This document shows, one piece after another, positions 13,751 to 22,769 of a stretch of DNA of 25,649 nucleotides; positions within the stretch are counted from its first letter, which is position 1; every line of letters begins with the position of its first letter. The position numbers and the translations under genes are program-made. The notes below the pieces were generated by a model. It did no database searches. It was given only the letters and a program-made list of their open reading frames with translations, and was not told the DNA's origin. The DNA is from Coriobacteriaceae bacterium AF45-21. GTDB lineage: Bacteria; Actinomycetota; Coriobacteriia; Coriobacteriales; Coriobacteriaceae. The stretch covers positions 1 to 25,649 of the forward strand of contig JAQCYU010000031.1 in NCBI GenBank assembly GCA_027682925.1, given 5' to 3'.

Positions 13751-14253
13751 TAGTTCTCCTCCTTGGCGGCGGCGGCGTCCTCAGCAGCCCACTTGGCCTC
13801 GAGAGCGGCCTCCTCAGCCATCTCCTTCTCGATGCGCTGCTCAGCGTTCTTGGCAGCAACAATCTTGGTCTTGATGGGAAGCTTGTGCTGTGCAAGACGC
13901 AGAGCCTCGCGAGCGACCTCCTCGGGCACGCCCTTGACCTCGAACATGATGCGGCCGGGCTTGACGACGGCCACCCACTCCTCGGGGTTACCCTTACCAG
14001 AACCCATGCGAGTCTCGGCAGGCTTCTTGGTGATGGGCTTATCGGGGAAGATCGTGATGTAGACACGACCGCCACGCTTCATGTAGCGGGTCATGGCAAT
14101 ACGAGCGGCCTCGATCTGACGGTTGGTAATCCAATGGGCCTCGAGAGCCTGGATACCAAACTCGCCGAAATGCAGCTCGGTATTACCCTTGGCCTGGCCC
14201 TTCATGGAGCCACGCTGCACCTTGCGGTGAAGAATACGCTTAGGGGCAAGCAC
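13750..14253 (-). CDS. rplP: 50S ribosomal protein L16
   Basis: The 167-residue protein begins with GTG at 14253 and reads [23 protein letters not shown], followed by [29 protein letters not shown], the conserved loop near the A-site tRNA. The C-terminus extends about 25 residues beyond the usual roughly 140, as an Ala/Glu-rich acidic tail. The GTG start overlaps the rpsC stop in a TAGTG arrangement, which couples translation of the two genes. An ATG start is not available. Confidence 0.96.
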   Translation of the reverse strand: MLAPKRILHRKVQRGSMKGQAKGNTELHFGEFGIQALEAHWITNRQIEAARIAMTRYMKRGGRVYITIFPDKPITKKPAETRMGSGKGNPEEWVAVVKPGRIMFEVKGVPEEVAREALRLAQHKLPIKTKIVAAKNAEQRIEKEMAEEAALEAKWAAEDAAAAKEEN

Positions 14254-14963
14254 TACTGACCCCTCCTCTCGGAGTTACGACGACGAGGACGGGAAGAGCC
14301 CTCGAGTGCAGGGTTGGGAACAGGCTGGCCCGGGAGCTTCTCGCCCAGGTAGATCCAGACCTTCACGCCGCAAGCGCCCATGGTGGTGCTGGCGACAGCC
14401 GTGCCGTAGTCGATCTTGGCACGGAGGGTGTGCAGAGGCACGCGACCCTCGCGGTACCACTCACGACGGCCCATCTCGGCACCGCCGAGACGACCGGAGC
14501 ACTGGATACGGATACCCTTAGCGCCGGCCTTGCGGGCAGACTGGACAGCCTTGCGCATAGCGCGACGGAAGGCAACGCGGCCCTCGAGCTGCTCGGCGAT
14601 AGACTGAGCAACGAGGTTGGCGTCGAGCTCGGGGCGCTTGATCTCGACAACGTCGACGGAGAGCTGGCCCTTGGAGACGCCAGCGACCTTCTCGAGCTCG
14701 GTGCGGAGGGTATCGATCTCGGCACCCTTCTTACCGATGACAACGCCGGGGCGAGCGGTGAGGATGATGACCTTCACCTTGTCGCCAGCGCGCTCGATCT
14801 CGACGCGGGAGACAGCTGCGCGGGAAAGACGCTTCTCGAGGTACTTGCGGATCTCGAGATCGTTACCGAGGGTCTTAGCGTAATCCTTCTCTGCGAACCA
14901 GCGGGAGCGCCAGTTCTCGGTGATGCCAAGACGGAAGCCGGTGGGGTAGACTTTCTGACCCAT
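14253..14963 (-). CDS. rpsC: 30S ribosomal protein S3
   Basis: The 236-residue protein starts [28 protein letters not shown], carries a KH domain ([23 protein letters not shown]) and ends in a basic tail rich in Arg. S3 sits at the mRNA entry of the 30S subunit. AAAGGAGG lies 11 bases before the ATG and overlaps the rplV stop codon. The gap to rplV is six bases. Confidence 0.97.
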   Translation of the reverse strand: MGQKVYPTGFRLGITENWRSRWFAEKDYAKTLGNDLEIRKYLEKRLSRAAVSRVEIERAGDKVKVIILTARPGVVIGKKGAEIDTLRTELEKVAGVSKGQLSVDVVEIKRPELDANLVAQSIAEQLEGRVAFRRAMRKAVQSARKAGAKGIRIQCSGRLGGAEMGRREWYREGRVPLHTLRAKIDYGTAVASTTMGACGVKVWIYLGEKLPGQPVPNPALEGSSRPRRRNSERRGQ

Positions 14964-14969
14964 ACAGCT

Positions 14970-15341
14970 TTACGCCTCCTTTCGAGGAGCAACGACGACG
15001 GTGATGTGGGAAGTACGCTTCAGAATACGAGAAGCGGAACCCTTGGCGCGGGGACGGATGCGCTTAAGCGTCGGACCCTCGTCAACATAGGCAGCGGCGA
15101 CAACCAGGTTGTCGGCACGCAGACCGTTGTTGTTCTCGGCGTTCGCAACGGCGGAACGGAGAACCTTCTCGACATCCACGGCGACGGCGCGGTCGCAGAA
15201 ATGGAGGATGTCGAAGGCCTGAGCGACAGGCTTGCGGCGGATCAGATCGACCACCAGGCGGGCCTTGCTGGGGGAAACACGCACGTACTTAGCGACGGCG
15301 CGAACCTCGGTGGCCTCAGTTTCAATAGACTTAGTTGCCAT
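14970..15341 (-). CDS. rplV: 50S ribosomal protein L22
   Basis: The 123-residue protein has the L22 core ([28 protein letters not shown]) and the extended hairpin ([32 protein letters not shown]) that lines the exit tunnel, where macrolide-resistance changes arise; no such insertion is obvious. A short N-terminal extension (about 15 residues) precedes the core. The start follows AGGGGG, which overlaps the rpsS stop. Confidence 0.96.
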   Translation of the reverse strand: MATKSIETEATEVRAVAKYVRVSPSKARLVVDLIRRKPVAQAFDILHFCDRAVAVDVEKVLRSAVANAENNNGLRADNLVVAAAYVDEGPTLKRIRPRAKGSASRILKRTSHITVVVAPRKEA

Positions 15342-15355
15342 TTACGGTTAACCCC

Positions 15356-15616
15356 CTATTTGGCCTTGTGGCCACGGAACGTACGAGTCGGCGCGAACTC
15401 GCCGAGCTTGTGACCAACCATGGACTCGGTAACATACACGGGCACATGCTTGCGGCCGTCGTGGACGGCGATGGTGTGACCAACCATCTCGGGGAAGATG
15501 GTGGACGCGCGGGACCAAGTCTTCACGACGTCCTTCTTGCCAGCCTCGTTCATCGCGGTGATACGCGAGAGAAGGCGAGTCTCCACGAACGGGCCCTTTT
15601 TGAGACTTCTGCTCAT
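15356..15616 (-). CDS. rpsS: 30S ribosomal protein S19
   Basis: The 86-residue protein reads [19 protein letters not shown] and ends [26 protein letters not shown], an unmodified S19. S19 binds the head of 16S rRNA with S13. AGGAGA lies 9 bases upstream of the ATG, and 32 bases separate it from rplB. Confidence 0.97.
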   Translation of the reverse strand: MSRSLKKGPFVETRLLSRITAMNEAGKKDVVKTWSRASTIFPEMVGHTIAVHDGRKHVPVYVTESMVGHKLGEFAPTRTFRGHKAK

Positions 15617-15648
15617 AAGTGCTTTCTCCTAAAACTCGGTATCCGAAA

Positions 15649-16479
15649 TTACTTCTTACGGCGACGAATGATGTGCTGGTTCGAGACCTTCTTCTTCTTG
15701 CGCGTACGAAGGCCCTTCGTCGGCTTACCCCAGGGGGTAACGGAGGGACGACCAGAGGTGTGGTTCTTGCCCTCGCCACCGCCGTGCGGGTGGTCGACAG
15801 GGTTCATGACGGTACCGCGGACGGTCGGGCGCACGTTCATGTGACGCTTACGGCCGGCCTTGCCGATAACGATGTTGGAGTGATCGGCGTTGCCGACCTC
15901 ACCGACGGTGGCGCGGCAGGTAACGAGGATGCGGCGCATCTCGGAGGAAGGCATACGGACGATAGCGTACTTGCCCTCCTTACCCATCAGCTGGCAGGAG
16001 TTACCGGCGGAACGGGCGATAGCAGCGCCCTTGCCCGGCTGGAACTCGACGGCGTGGATGAGCGTACCGACGGGGATGTCGGCGAGGGGCAGAGCGTTGC
16101 CCGGCTTGATGTCGGCGTCAGAACCGGACATGATGGTCTGACCGACCTCGAGGCCCTTGGGGGCCAGGATGTAGCGCTTCTCACCGTCAGCGTAGTGCAG
16201 CAGAGCGATGCGAGCGGAACGGTTCGGATCGTACTCGATCGTGGCAACCTTGGCGGGCACGCCGTCCTTGTTGCGCTTGAAGTCGATCACGCGGTAACGA
16301 CGCTTCACGCCGCCGCCCTGGTGGCGGGTGGTGATGCGGCCGTTGTTGTTACGACCGGCCTTCTTGGGCAGGGGCTCGAGAAGAGACTTCTCGGGCTTGG
16401 TGCAGGTGATCTCGGAGAAATCGGAGATCGTCTGCCAACGCCTACCAGCGGAGGTCGGCTTAAGGTGCTTTACAGCCAT
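15649..16479 (-). CDS. rplB: 50S ribosomal protein L2
   Basis: The 276-residue protein starts [21 protein letters not shown] and has the conserved C-terminal segment [14 protein letters not shown], whose histidine is implicated in peptidyl transfer and subunit joining. I chose the ATG at 16479 because AAAGGGA lies about 6 bases upstream; the frame stays open to 16554 but the extra residues are not L2. The 179-base gap to the upstream rplW is long for this operon and is highly structured, so rplB may have its own promoter or leader control. Confidence 0.97.
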   Translation of the reverse strand: MAVKHLKPTSAGRRWQTISDFSEITCTKPEKSLLEPLPKKAGRNNNGRITTRHQGGGVKRRYRVIDFKRNKDGVPAKVATIEYDPNRSARIALLHYADGEKRYILAPKGLEVGQTIMSGSDADIKPGNALPLADIPVGTLIHAVEFQPGKGAAIARSAGNSCQLMGKEGKYAIVRMPSSEMRRILVTCRATVGEVGNADHSNIVIGKAGRKRHMNVRPTVRGTVMNPVDHPHGGGEGKNHTSGRPSVTPWGKPTKGLRTRKKKKVSNQHIIRRRKK

Positions 16480-16553
16480 TACAATCCCTTTCAATAGGAA
16501 TCCGTTAGCCATCGCAGACAGGGATTCGAGGTTCTGCCTCGGGTGCGATGACA

Positions 16554-16641
16554 CCGGACGTATACACGGTTCCGGGCGTGTCCATTTTATACGCCCAAAA
16601 CCTTGAGCTCTCGCCTCCCCTATTTGGGAGGCATGAGCTCA
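16554..16641 (-). promoter_or_regulatory. Structured leader between rplW and rplB with mutually exclusive stems
   Basis: Reading the minus strand, TGAGCTC-AT-GCCTCCC pairs with GGGAGGC-GA-GAGCTCA (16604-16641): 14 pairs, a 2x2 internal loop and a 6-base loop. Then GGGCGT/ACGCCC (16591-16596, 16574-16579) and CCGGA/TCCGG (16571-16575, 16554-16558) follow. These last two overlap by two bases, so only one can form. TATAAA at about 16585-16590 could be a -10. The 25 bases 16561-16585 recur upstream of rplC. Confidence 0.5.
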
Positions 16642-16658
16642 CTCAACAGCAGCGAGTC

Positions 16659-16946
16659 TTAGGCCTGGTTGCCAAAGACCTCGATGGTGTCGCCCTCGGC
16701 CAGCGTGACGATGGCCTTCTTCCAAGAACGGGTCTTGCCGGCGACATAGCGCACGCGCTTGGTCTTGGGCTTGACCGTCAGGGTGTTCACGCGAACGACC
16801 TTGACGCCGAAGATCTCCTCGACAGCGTCCTTGATCTGATACTTGTTAGCATCCTTGGCGACCTCGAACGTGTACTTGTTCAGCTCCATGCCGGAGAAGG
16901 AACGCTCGGACACGATCGGACGGATGATGATCTCGTGGGCGGTCAT
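16659..16946 (-). CDS. rplW: 50S ribosomal protein L23
   Basis: The 95-residue protein starts MTAHEIIIRPIVSERSF and has the L23 core VEEIFGVKVVRVNTLTVKPKTKRVRYVAGKTRSWKKAIVTL. L23 is the docking site for trigger factor and SRP at the tunnel exit. Its ATG is directly adjacent to the rplD stop with no gap, which implies coupled translation. Confidence 0.97.
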   Translation of the reverse strand: MTAHEIIIRPIVSERSFSGMELNKYTFEVAKDANKYQIKDAVEEIFGVKVVRVNTLTVKPKTKRVRYVAGKTRSWKKAIVTLAEGDTIEVFGNQA

Positions 16947-17572
16947 TTATGCAAGCACCTCCCCGAAGTGAGCGGCGATGTCGGCGGGCATCAGCACGGC
17001 GTTGTTGTTGACGAGATCGTAGGTGTTGGCCTCGTCGGCAGTGATGATGAACGTCTTGGGAATGTTGCGGAACGACAGGTAGGCGTTGACGTCCTCATCG
17101 CGAACGATGATGGTCAGACGCTTGCCCTCAAGGCCAAGAGCCTTGAGCATGGCAACGGCAGCCTTGGTAGAAGCTTCTCGAAGCCGTAGTCGTCGACGAG
17201 CACGAGCTCGCCATCGGCCAGCTTGGCGGACAGCGCGGAGCGCATAGCCAGCTTGACCTCCTTGTTGTTCATACGCTTAGCGTAAGAACGGGGCTTGGGG
17301 GCGAAGACGACGCCACCGTGACGCCACTGGGCAGCACGGATGGAACCCTGGCGGGCACGGCCGGTGCCCTTCTGACGCCAAGGCTTCTTGCCGCCACCGG
17401 AAACCTCAGAGCGACCCTTAGCAGACTGGGTGCCCTGACGCCAAGAGGCCATCTGGCACTTGACGATGTGGTGCATAACGTGGATGTTCGGCTCGATGCC
17501 GTACACCTCAGCGGCGAGCTCGGCCTCGGCGACCTTCTTGCCCTCGCTGTTCTTTACTTCAAACTTTGCCAT
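16947..17572 (-). CDS. rplD: 50S ribosomal protein L4, with one apparent 1-base deletion
   Basis: Two frames together give L4. Residues 1-133 come from the ATG at 17572 (MAKFEVKNSEGKKVAEAEL through WRQKGTGRARQGSIRAAQWRHGGVVFAP to VLVDDYGFEK). The remainder comes from another frame (MLKALGLEGKRLTIIVRDEDVN to AHFGEVLA). The frames join if one base is restored at about 17173, where AAGCTTC would be AAGCCTTC on the minus strand, encoding EKPSTKAAVAML. The repaired length is 208 residues, normal for L4. L4 is essential, so a sequence error is far more likely than a pseudogene. In E. coli L4 autoregulates the S10 operon. Confidence 0.93.
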
Positions 17573-17618
17573 TTAAGTGTTCTCCTTGGTATGACGCTGG
17601 GCTAAATGGGCTGGGCCC

Positions 17619-18238
17619 TTAGGCCATACGGATGGCGACGAGACCATTCTTGGCACCCGGGACAGCGCCCTTGACCAAGATGAGGTTCTGCTCGGCATCG
17701 ATGCGGACAACGGAAAGGTTCTTGACGGTAACGCGCTCGTTACCCATGTGACCGGCCATCTTGACGCCCTTGAGGACGCGCGCAGGATAGGCGCACTGAC
17801 CGATAGAACCGGGGTGACGCTGGAAGTGAGAACCATGCGTCATAGGACCGCGGCGCTGACCCCAGCGCTTGATGCGACCCTGGAAGCCCTTACCCTTGGA
17901 GGTACCGATGACGTCGACCTTCTCGACATCAGCGAAATCAGCGACGGTGACGACCTCGCCGACCTTGTGCTCCTCGCCGTTCTCGACGCGAACCTCACGA
18001 AGGAAGCGGACAGCTCGACGCCAGCCTTGGCGAAGTGACCAGCCATGGGCTTGTTCACGTTCTTGGCCTTGATGTCGCCGAAACCGATCTGGACGGCGTC
18101 ATAGCCGTCGGTTGCCTGAGTTTTAACCTGCGAGACAGCGCAGGGGCCAGCCTGGATGACCGTGACGGGAACGACGTTGTCGTCCTCGTCCCAAACCTGG
18201 GTCATGCCAATCTTGCGGCCGAGAATCATGCTGATCAA
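17619..18238 (-). CDS. rplC: 50S ribosomal protein L3, with one apparent 1-base deletion
   Basis: The N-terminal frame from ATG 18238 reads [20 protein letters not shown] through [14 protein letters not shown]. The C-terminal frame reads [20 protein letters not shown] and then [24 protein letters not shown] to the stop at 17619. One base restored near 18013 (CTGTCC to CTGGTCC on the minus strand) joins them into 206 residues, normal for L3. L3 helps organise the peptidyl-transferase centre. It is the first gene of the operon here. No clear Shine-Dalgarno site precedes the ATG, and rpsJ, which normally precedes rplC, is not in the 450 bases upstream. Confidence 0.92.
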
Positions 18239-18448
18239 GATATGATCCCAACTCTCGCGTGGTCTTGGGACAATGCGTACACCACCGAGCGTACGCCCCT
18301 AGAGGACCACTACTTACACGACGTGCTCCCCAGCCTTGTATTTCGCCCGGACTACCTGACAACCCTATTAAGCAGGCATTTTGTCCAGCCAGAATACTCC
18401 CCTGGTTACACACAGCTGTTTAGTATACACGGCTGCGGGCGTATCCAT
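18239..18448 (-). promoter_or_regulatory. rplC leader with a 25-bp element shared with the rplB leader
   Basis: On the minus strand a TATACT (18421-18426 region) lies about 185 bases upstream of rplC. The 25 bases 18424-18448 match 16561-16585 at 22 of 25 positions; the core CCGTGTATA is identical. Downstream, TCCCAA/TTGGGA (18246-18251 and 18265-18270 region) and GCGTAC/GTACGC (18275-18295 region) can pair, and GATCA/TGATC lies next to the start codon. This suits an r-protein mRNA leader, but I cannot name a known L4 or L3 target fold. Confidence 0.4.
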
Positions 18449-18490
18449 CGAGATTCATATTTCACTCACATTGTTTACGCAGGTAAAGTG

Positions 18491-18667
18491 CGTGGCACGT
18501 TCCCAGCGTGCGGCGGAGGGGGCGGGCCTGAGACATATTAAGGTTGCTGCTCTACAGTCCTGCTCACGACGGAGAGCACATTAAGTGCTCTCCTGTTCGT
18601 GCGGAACTCGCGACAACCTTAATATGTCTCAGGCCCGCCCCCTCCGCCGCACGCTGGGAACGCCACG
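18491..18667. repeat. 177-bp near-perfect palindrome with a nested hairpin
   Basis: The arm 18499-18546 is exactly complementary to 18614-18661 (48 bp). After a 2-base bulge (AC at 18497-18498) the pairing continues through CGTGGC/GCCACG to 18491 and 18667, giving 54 base pairs. The 67-base interior contains its own hairpin GGAGAGCAC-ATTAA-GTGCTCTCC (18571-18593), flanked by CACGA/TCGTG (18565-18569, 18597-18601). There is no open reading frame of note and no obvious target-site duplication. It lies between the phosphatase stop and the rplC leader. Confidence 0.92.
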
Positions 18668-18697
18668 TTGATGTCTGCTAAACCTTGCTCGCTCAGG

Positions 18698-19324
18698 CTA
18701 ATGACTTTGTTGGGGATCGATAATTTGCCGCAAGGTGAACTTGGATTGAGGCGTGTCGCCCTCTTCTCCCGACTTTTCCTCGTCAAAATCGAAGATCATG
18801 ATGGCGCAGTTGGGGAGTTTTGTTGGGAGCTCGAAGCCCTCTGGGGCTGCAGCCTTGATGAATTGGCGGCTGGCGCTGCCGTGGCTTACTGCTAGGAGGG
18901 TTTCGATACCATCGGCGCCCATGATATTGGTGAGGGTGTCTACCATGCGCTCTTGCAGCGCCTGGCTTCCTTCTCCTCCGAATGGGATTAAGTCCTCGCC
19001 TGGATCCCAGACGTCGGTGGGTAGCGCGTCGTGCGGGCCTTCTTCGAAGGTGCCGTAGCAGCGCTCGATAATGCCTTCGCAGGGCTCAACGTCAGCGTCT
19101 GCGCCGAGAAGCTCGGTTGCGACGAGCTGAGCTGTGTCCATGGCTCGGTCTAGAGGCGAAGAGACCACTTTATCGGGGACGACGCCGTGGCCCTTGAGCC
19201 ATGCGGCTGCCATTCCCGCTTGTTTGCGGCCCAGATCGGTCAGCGGCGAGTCGCAGCGGCCCTGGACCAGCTTTTTGACGTTGAACTCCGTCTGACCGTG
19301 GCGGAGTAGATACAGTTTCTTCAT
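18698..19324 (-). CDS. Histidine phosphatase family protein (phosphoglycerate mutase-like)
   Basis: The 208-residue protein has the catalytic RHG motif at residues 8-10 (LLRHGQTEFN, with His9 as the phosphorylated residue). Arg60 lies in SSPLDRAMDTA, a likely acid is Glu87 in IIERCYGTFEEG, and the second histidine is His148 in AVSHGSASR. The overall form is that of a cofactor-independent-looking small phosphatase rather than glycolytic dPGM. The substrate is unknown. GGGGAG precedes the ATG at 19324 by a few bases. It lies 39 bases after the CDF transporter gene and is probably cotranscribed with it. The C-terminus is rich in acidic residues. Confidence 0.9.
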   Translation of the reverse strand: MKKLYLLRHGQTEFNVKKLVQGRCDSPLTDLGRKQAGMAAAWLKGHGVVPDKVVSSPLDRAMDTAQLVATELLGADADVEPCEGIIERCYGTFEEGPHDALPTDVWDPGEDLIPFGGEGSQALQERMVDTLTNIMGADGIETLLAVSHGSASRQFIKAAAPEGFELPTKLPNCAIMIFDFDEEKSGEEGDTPQSKFTLRQIIDPQQSH

Positions 19325-19363
19325 GCTCTCCCCTTCTGCATAACCTGCTTTGCCGGCACAGCC

Positions 19364-20523
19364 TTACTCGTGGGTATGCCCTACGTAGTCTTCGTCGATC
19401 GTAATCTTGGCAATCGACTTGGGATATTCCGATTCGACCCGTTGTGCCAGCGCGTGCTTTAAGTCATCGGCACTCATCTGCAGATCCGAGGGACGCACGC
19501 AGTCAAAGATCACGTTGGTGTGCGTAGGACCCGGCACACAACGTAGGTCATGAATCGAGAGGCGGCTATCGATCTCTTGAGCCATAGCGTTGATGCGCAA
19601 GCGCATGCTCGCCACCTTTGGGTCATCGGTCACGATGGGGTCGTAGTGAAGCGTGACGATCATGCCGTCTTCGACCCTAAACGACTGCTCGATGTTATCG
19701 AGCGTGTCGTGACTTTCCAGCGGGCTTGCCTCGGCTGCCATCTCAGCGTGAGCGCTTGCGAACTTCCTGCCCGGGCCGTAGTCGTGAACCATCAGATCGT
19801 GAACGCCCAAAACGCCGGGGTAGCTCATGATCTTGTCTCGAATGTGCTTGACCAGCTTAGGATCGGGCGTCTGGCCCAAAAGCGGGCTCACCGTATCCTG
19901 GATGAGTTCAAAACCGCTCCAGCCAATATAGGCGCCAACGGCAAGGCCGACCCATGCATCAAGATTGATGTGCGTCACCTGCGAAACAATTGCGCACGCC
20001 AGCACGGCGCCTGTGGCAAGGACATCGTTCTTGGAATCCTGCGCGGTCGCATGCAGCGTCTCGGACTCAATGCGATCGCCGAGCTTTTGGTTGAGGGCCG
20101 CCATCCACAGCTTTACAACCATCGAAAGCGCCAGGACTGCCACCAGGGCAAGCGAGAACTCGACAGGTTCGGGGTGGATGACGCGCTCGACCGAGGACTT
20201 CACCAGTTCGATGCCAATAAGCAGCACGAGCGCCGCCACGACCAGACCCGAGAGATACTCGTAGCGGCCATGTCCGTAAGGATGCTCGGGGTCGGCCGGC
20301 TTGCTCGCCAGCTTAAAGCCAAGCACGCTCACGATATTCGAGCTGGCATCGGACAGGTTGTTCATGCATCCGCCACGATCGAAACCGATCCCGAAACCAC
20401 GCCAATTACGCCCTTCGCAGCACATAGTGCCACATTGGCGAGAATACACACCACGCCCGTCAACGTGCCCACGCGCGCACGGTCGCCCTGCGCGCGCTTA
20501 ACAATCCACTCGACCATCTGCAT
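19364..20523 (-). CDS. Cation diffusion facilitator (CDF) family metal transporter, with one apparent 1-base deletion
   Basis: The protein, about 386 residues after repair, has six hydrophobic segments and a long cytoplasmic C-terminal domain. The N-terminus (MQMVEWIVKRAQGDRARVG to SGSVSIVAD) lies in one frame, and the rest (MNNLSDASSNIVSVLGF onward) in another. Restoring a G near 20366 joins them as ADGMNNLSDASSN. Likely transport-site residues are Asn55 and Asp59 in that segment and Asp163 and Asp167 in QDSKNDV. HPYGHGRYEY follows transmembrane helix 2. CDF proteins export divalent metals (Zn, Fe, Mn, Co) by proton antiport; the metal here is not determined. It starts a two-gene unit with the phosphatase and is preceded by the terminator of the EIIC gene. 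Confidence 0.9.
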
Positions 20524-20594
20524 CCGCCCCCACGGTACTGCCTATATATCTATTGCTCAAACGGATTGTAGTGTAGCCACTTTGTCCTCCAGAT

Positions 20595-20629
20595 ACAAAA
20601 AGGCCGCAACCCGCACGGGCCACGGCCTT
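20595..20629 (-). terminator. Terminator after the PTS EIIC gene
   Basis: On the minus strand AAGGCCG (20623-20629) pairs with CGGCCTT (20600-20606) and is followed by TTTTTGT. CCCGTG/CGGG pairing in the loop may extend it. It ends the acc-EIIC transcript about 40 bases after the EIIC stop. Confidence 0.85.
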
Positions 20630-20667
20630 GGAACATGACAAAGGAATCGTCCTTGTGTCGCACAGGT

Positions 20668-21881
20668 TTATGCGCTCACTTCAGCAGCGCTCGCCACTGT
20701 TTCGGGTGAATCGGCTCCGTCCCCTGCCGTCTGCCCCTTCGCCGGCACCACGCCAAAGCAGTAGCTCAGCGCCGCAGACACCGCAAATGCCACACCGCCG
20801 GCAGCGCAGCACCACAGCAGGTTCGAGATGCCGCCCGTGGCAAAGCCAATGACCATGAGGACATTCGTCATGCCGATGGTATAGGCCGTAACGTGGCCCA
20901 CGGCTGCAACAAGGCTCCGACGGCGCCGCCAATGGCCATGCACGTCAGGCACCTGCCATATTTAAAGCCGCAACCGTACAGCGCCGGCTCGCTTACGCCG
21001 CCAAGAACACCCGAGATTGAATAGCCCAGCATGAGCGCCTTCTCGTCCTTATCCGCAACGCGAAGCGACGCGCCAAAGGGCATGCCCCAAACGGCGAACG
21101 TTGCCATCGTCGCGGCGATCAGGATGCACGAATCCGTTCCCACACTCATAAACTGCGCATAGGCGAGCGATAGGACAACGTTGCTGATGCCCGCAATCTT
21201 AAGGAACTCCCAACCCGCGGCAAGCCCCATGAGCGTAAGCAGCGACACGACACCACCGGAATTGCCAAGCATAAACATAAGCTGTCCCAACAGCATGCCC
21301 AGATAGCTGCCCGCCGGCGCCGTAATACACAGCGAAACCGGAACCATGACAAGCATGGTTGTAAACGGAACAAACGAAAACGCCACGGCCTTAGGGATAA
21401 TGCGCGAAAAGAAACACTCCACTCGCCATAGCACAGGCACCGAGATAAGGACCGGAATAACAGTCGTCGTGTAATCGTTGACCGGCGCAGAAAGCAGACC
21501 ATACACGGAAGTCATCGATGCCCCCGTCGTCGATGCGGCATCGACGAGCTTAAGCAGATCGGGCGCAATCAATACGCCGCCCAGCATCATGCCCAGCTGC
21601 TCCGAGCAACCGAGCTGGCGGGCGGCCGCCCAACCAAGATAAATGGGCAAAAAGTAGTAGCCGGCGTTATAAAGCCAACTGTAGAACAGGCGATAGATTT
21701 CGGAATCGGCAGACCACAGGCCCAGCATGCCTTCGCCCATAATGACGGCGACGGTGCGGAACAACGCCGCGCAGACAATAAACGGCAGCGCCGACATCAT
21801 GCTTTTGGACAGATAGTCCACCACGGCCGTGGCGTTTGATGAAACCGTCGTTGTAAACGAGGTGTTAGAAACTTGCGACAT
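20668..21881 (-). CDS. PTS EIIC membrane component (glucose/beta-glucoside/sucrose superfamily), with one apparent 1-base deletion
   Basis: The protein, about 404 residues after repair, has a run of hydrophobic helices and the EIIC motif GVSEPALYGCGFKY at about residue 298, the counterpart of the substrate-binding TEP motif. The last 80 or so residues (VAAVGHVTAYTIGMTNVLMV to the stop) lie in another frame, joined by restoring one G near 20913. No EIIB or EIIA domain is fused at either end and none is present nearby, so it must borrow these from another PTS. AGG lies 6 bases before the ATG at 21881. It follows accA by 40 bases on the same strand and shares its terminator, an unusual position for a sugar transporter. 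Its sugar is unknown. Confidence 0.85.
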
Positions 21882-21896
21882 GGAACGCCTTTCCCA

Positions 21897-21927
21897 ATGT
21901 GACATGCGGGCTGCCCCTTTGTCACAT
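21897..21927. repeat. 8-bp perfect inverted repeat spanning the accA stop codon
   Basis: ATGTGACA (21897-21904) and TGTCACAT (21920-21927) are perfectly complementary with a 15-base loop, and the accA TGA lies in one arm. No T run follows, so it is not a standard terminator. It may be a processing hairpin, or a dyad bound by a regulator of the EIIC gene. Confidence 0.55.
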
Positions 21928-22769
21928 CGTGCGGTACCGACCGATTGTGCGGTACTTTTCATAGCGGAGGTTTGTGAGGGTGGCGTCGTCGAGCTGCCCA
22001 AGCGTATCGAAGGCATCAAATGCCGAGGACATGACGGCACCGGCGATCTCCTCATGCGACAGGCCCCTATCGTCAACAATGCCGTCGATGATGCCGAGCG
22101 CCAACAGATCGGGGGCCGTGAGCTTAAGCGCCTCGGCGGCCTCATCCGCGCGCTCGGTATCCTTCCACAGGATCGATGCACAGGCCTCGGGGCTCACAAC
22201 CGAATAGGCCGAGCTCGAGAGCATCAGGATGCGGTCGGCCACGGATAGTGCCAGCGCGCCACCAGAGCCACCCTCGCCTGTCACCACCGAGACAATCGGC
22301 GTCTTAAGGCCGCTCATCTCCATGAGATTCTGGGCAATCGCCTCGCCCTGGCCGCGCTCCTCGGCACCGATGCCGCAAAACGCGCCCGAAGTATCGACCA
22401 GGCACAGAACCGGTCGACCAAACTTTTCGGCCTGGCGCATAAGGCGACGCGCCTTGCGGTAGCCTCGGGATGCGCCATGCCAAAGTTGCGGCGGATACGC
22501 TCTTTGGTCGTGGTGCCGCGCTCGATGGCGATAACCGTCACGGGTCGCCCGTCCTTCCAGCCGATGCCGCCCACCACAGCGGCGTCGTCGCCAAAGTAAC
22601 GGTCGCCGTGCAGCTCAACGAATCCGTCGAGGCCCAGCGAGATCATCTCCCTGCCGTGGCGCGATCTGCCGAGCGGGTCTGCTTGACAATCTCGAGCGCG
22701 GTTTTTGGTGCCGTCGAGCGCTTAAACAAGTGTCCCAGCTTTTTGCCGCGGCGACCCGCATGGACGATC
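21922..22769 (-). CDS. accA: Acetyl-CoA carboxylase carboxyltransferase subunit alpha, frameshifted
   Basis: Three frame segments give AccA. An N-terminal part reads [40 protein letters not shown] (upstream of about 22653). The middle reads [22 protein letters not shown] to NFGMAHPE (to about 22463). The C-terminal part reads [30 protein letters not shown] to the stop at 21922. [20 protein letters not shown] and [13 protein letters not shown] are the biotin/CoA-site motifs. The usual helical N-terminal region of about 60 residues is short. No good start codon exists in the N-terminal frame; a TTG at 22729 is the only candidate inside it. The segment may instead be fused in nature to AccD. AccA and AccD carboxylate acetyl-CoA to malonyl-CoA. 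Confidence 0.85.

Noticed and set aside
14430..15413. Plus-strand frame of 327 codons across rpsC and rplV
   Set aside because: Antisense to two ribosomal protein genes with clear identity.
17619..18238. rplC, rplD and accA as pseudogenes
   Set aside because: They are essential and otherwise complete; single-base contractions of the same kind in many genes point to sequence error.
18491..18667. Rho-independent terminator for the phosphatase gene
   Set aside because: The stem is far longer than needed, the loop is 67 bases and no T run follows on the minus strand.
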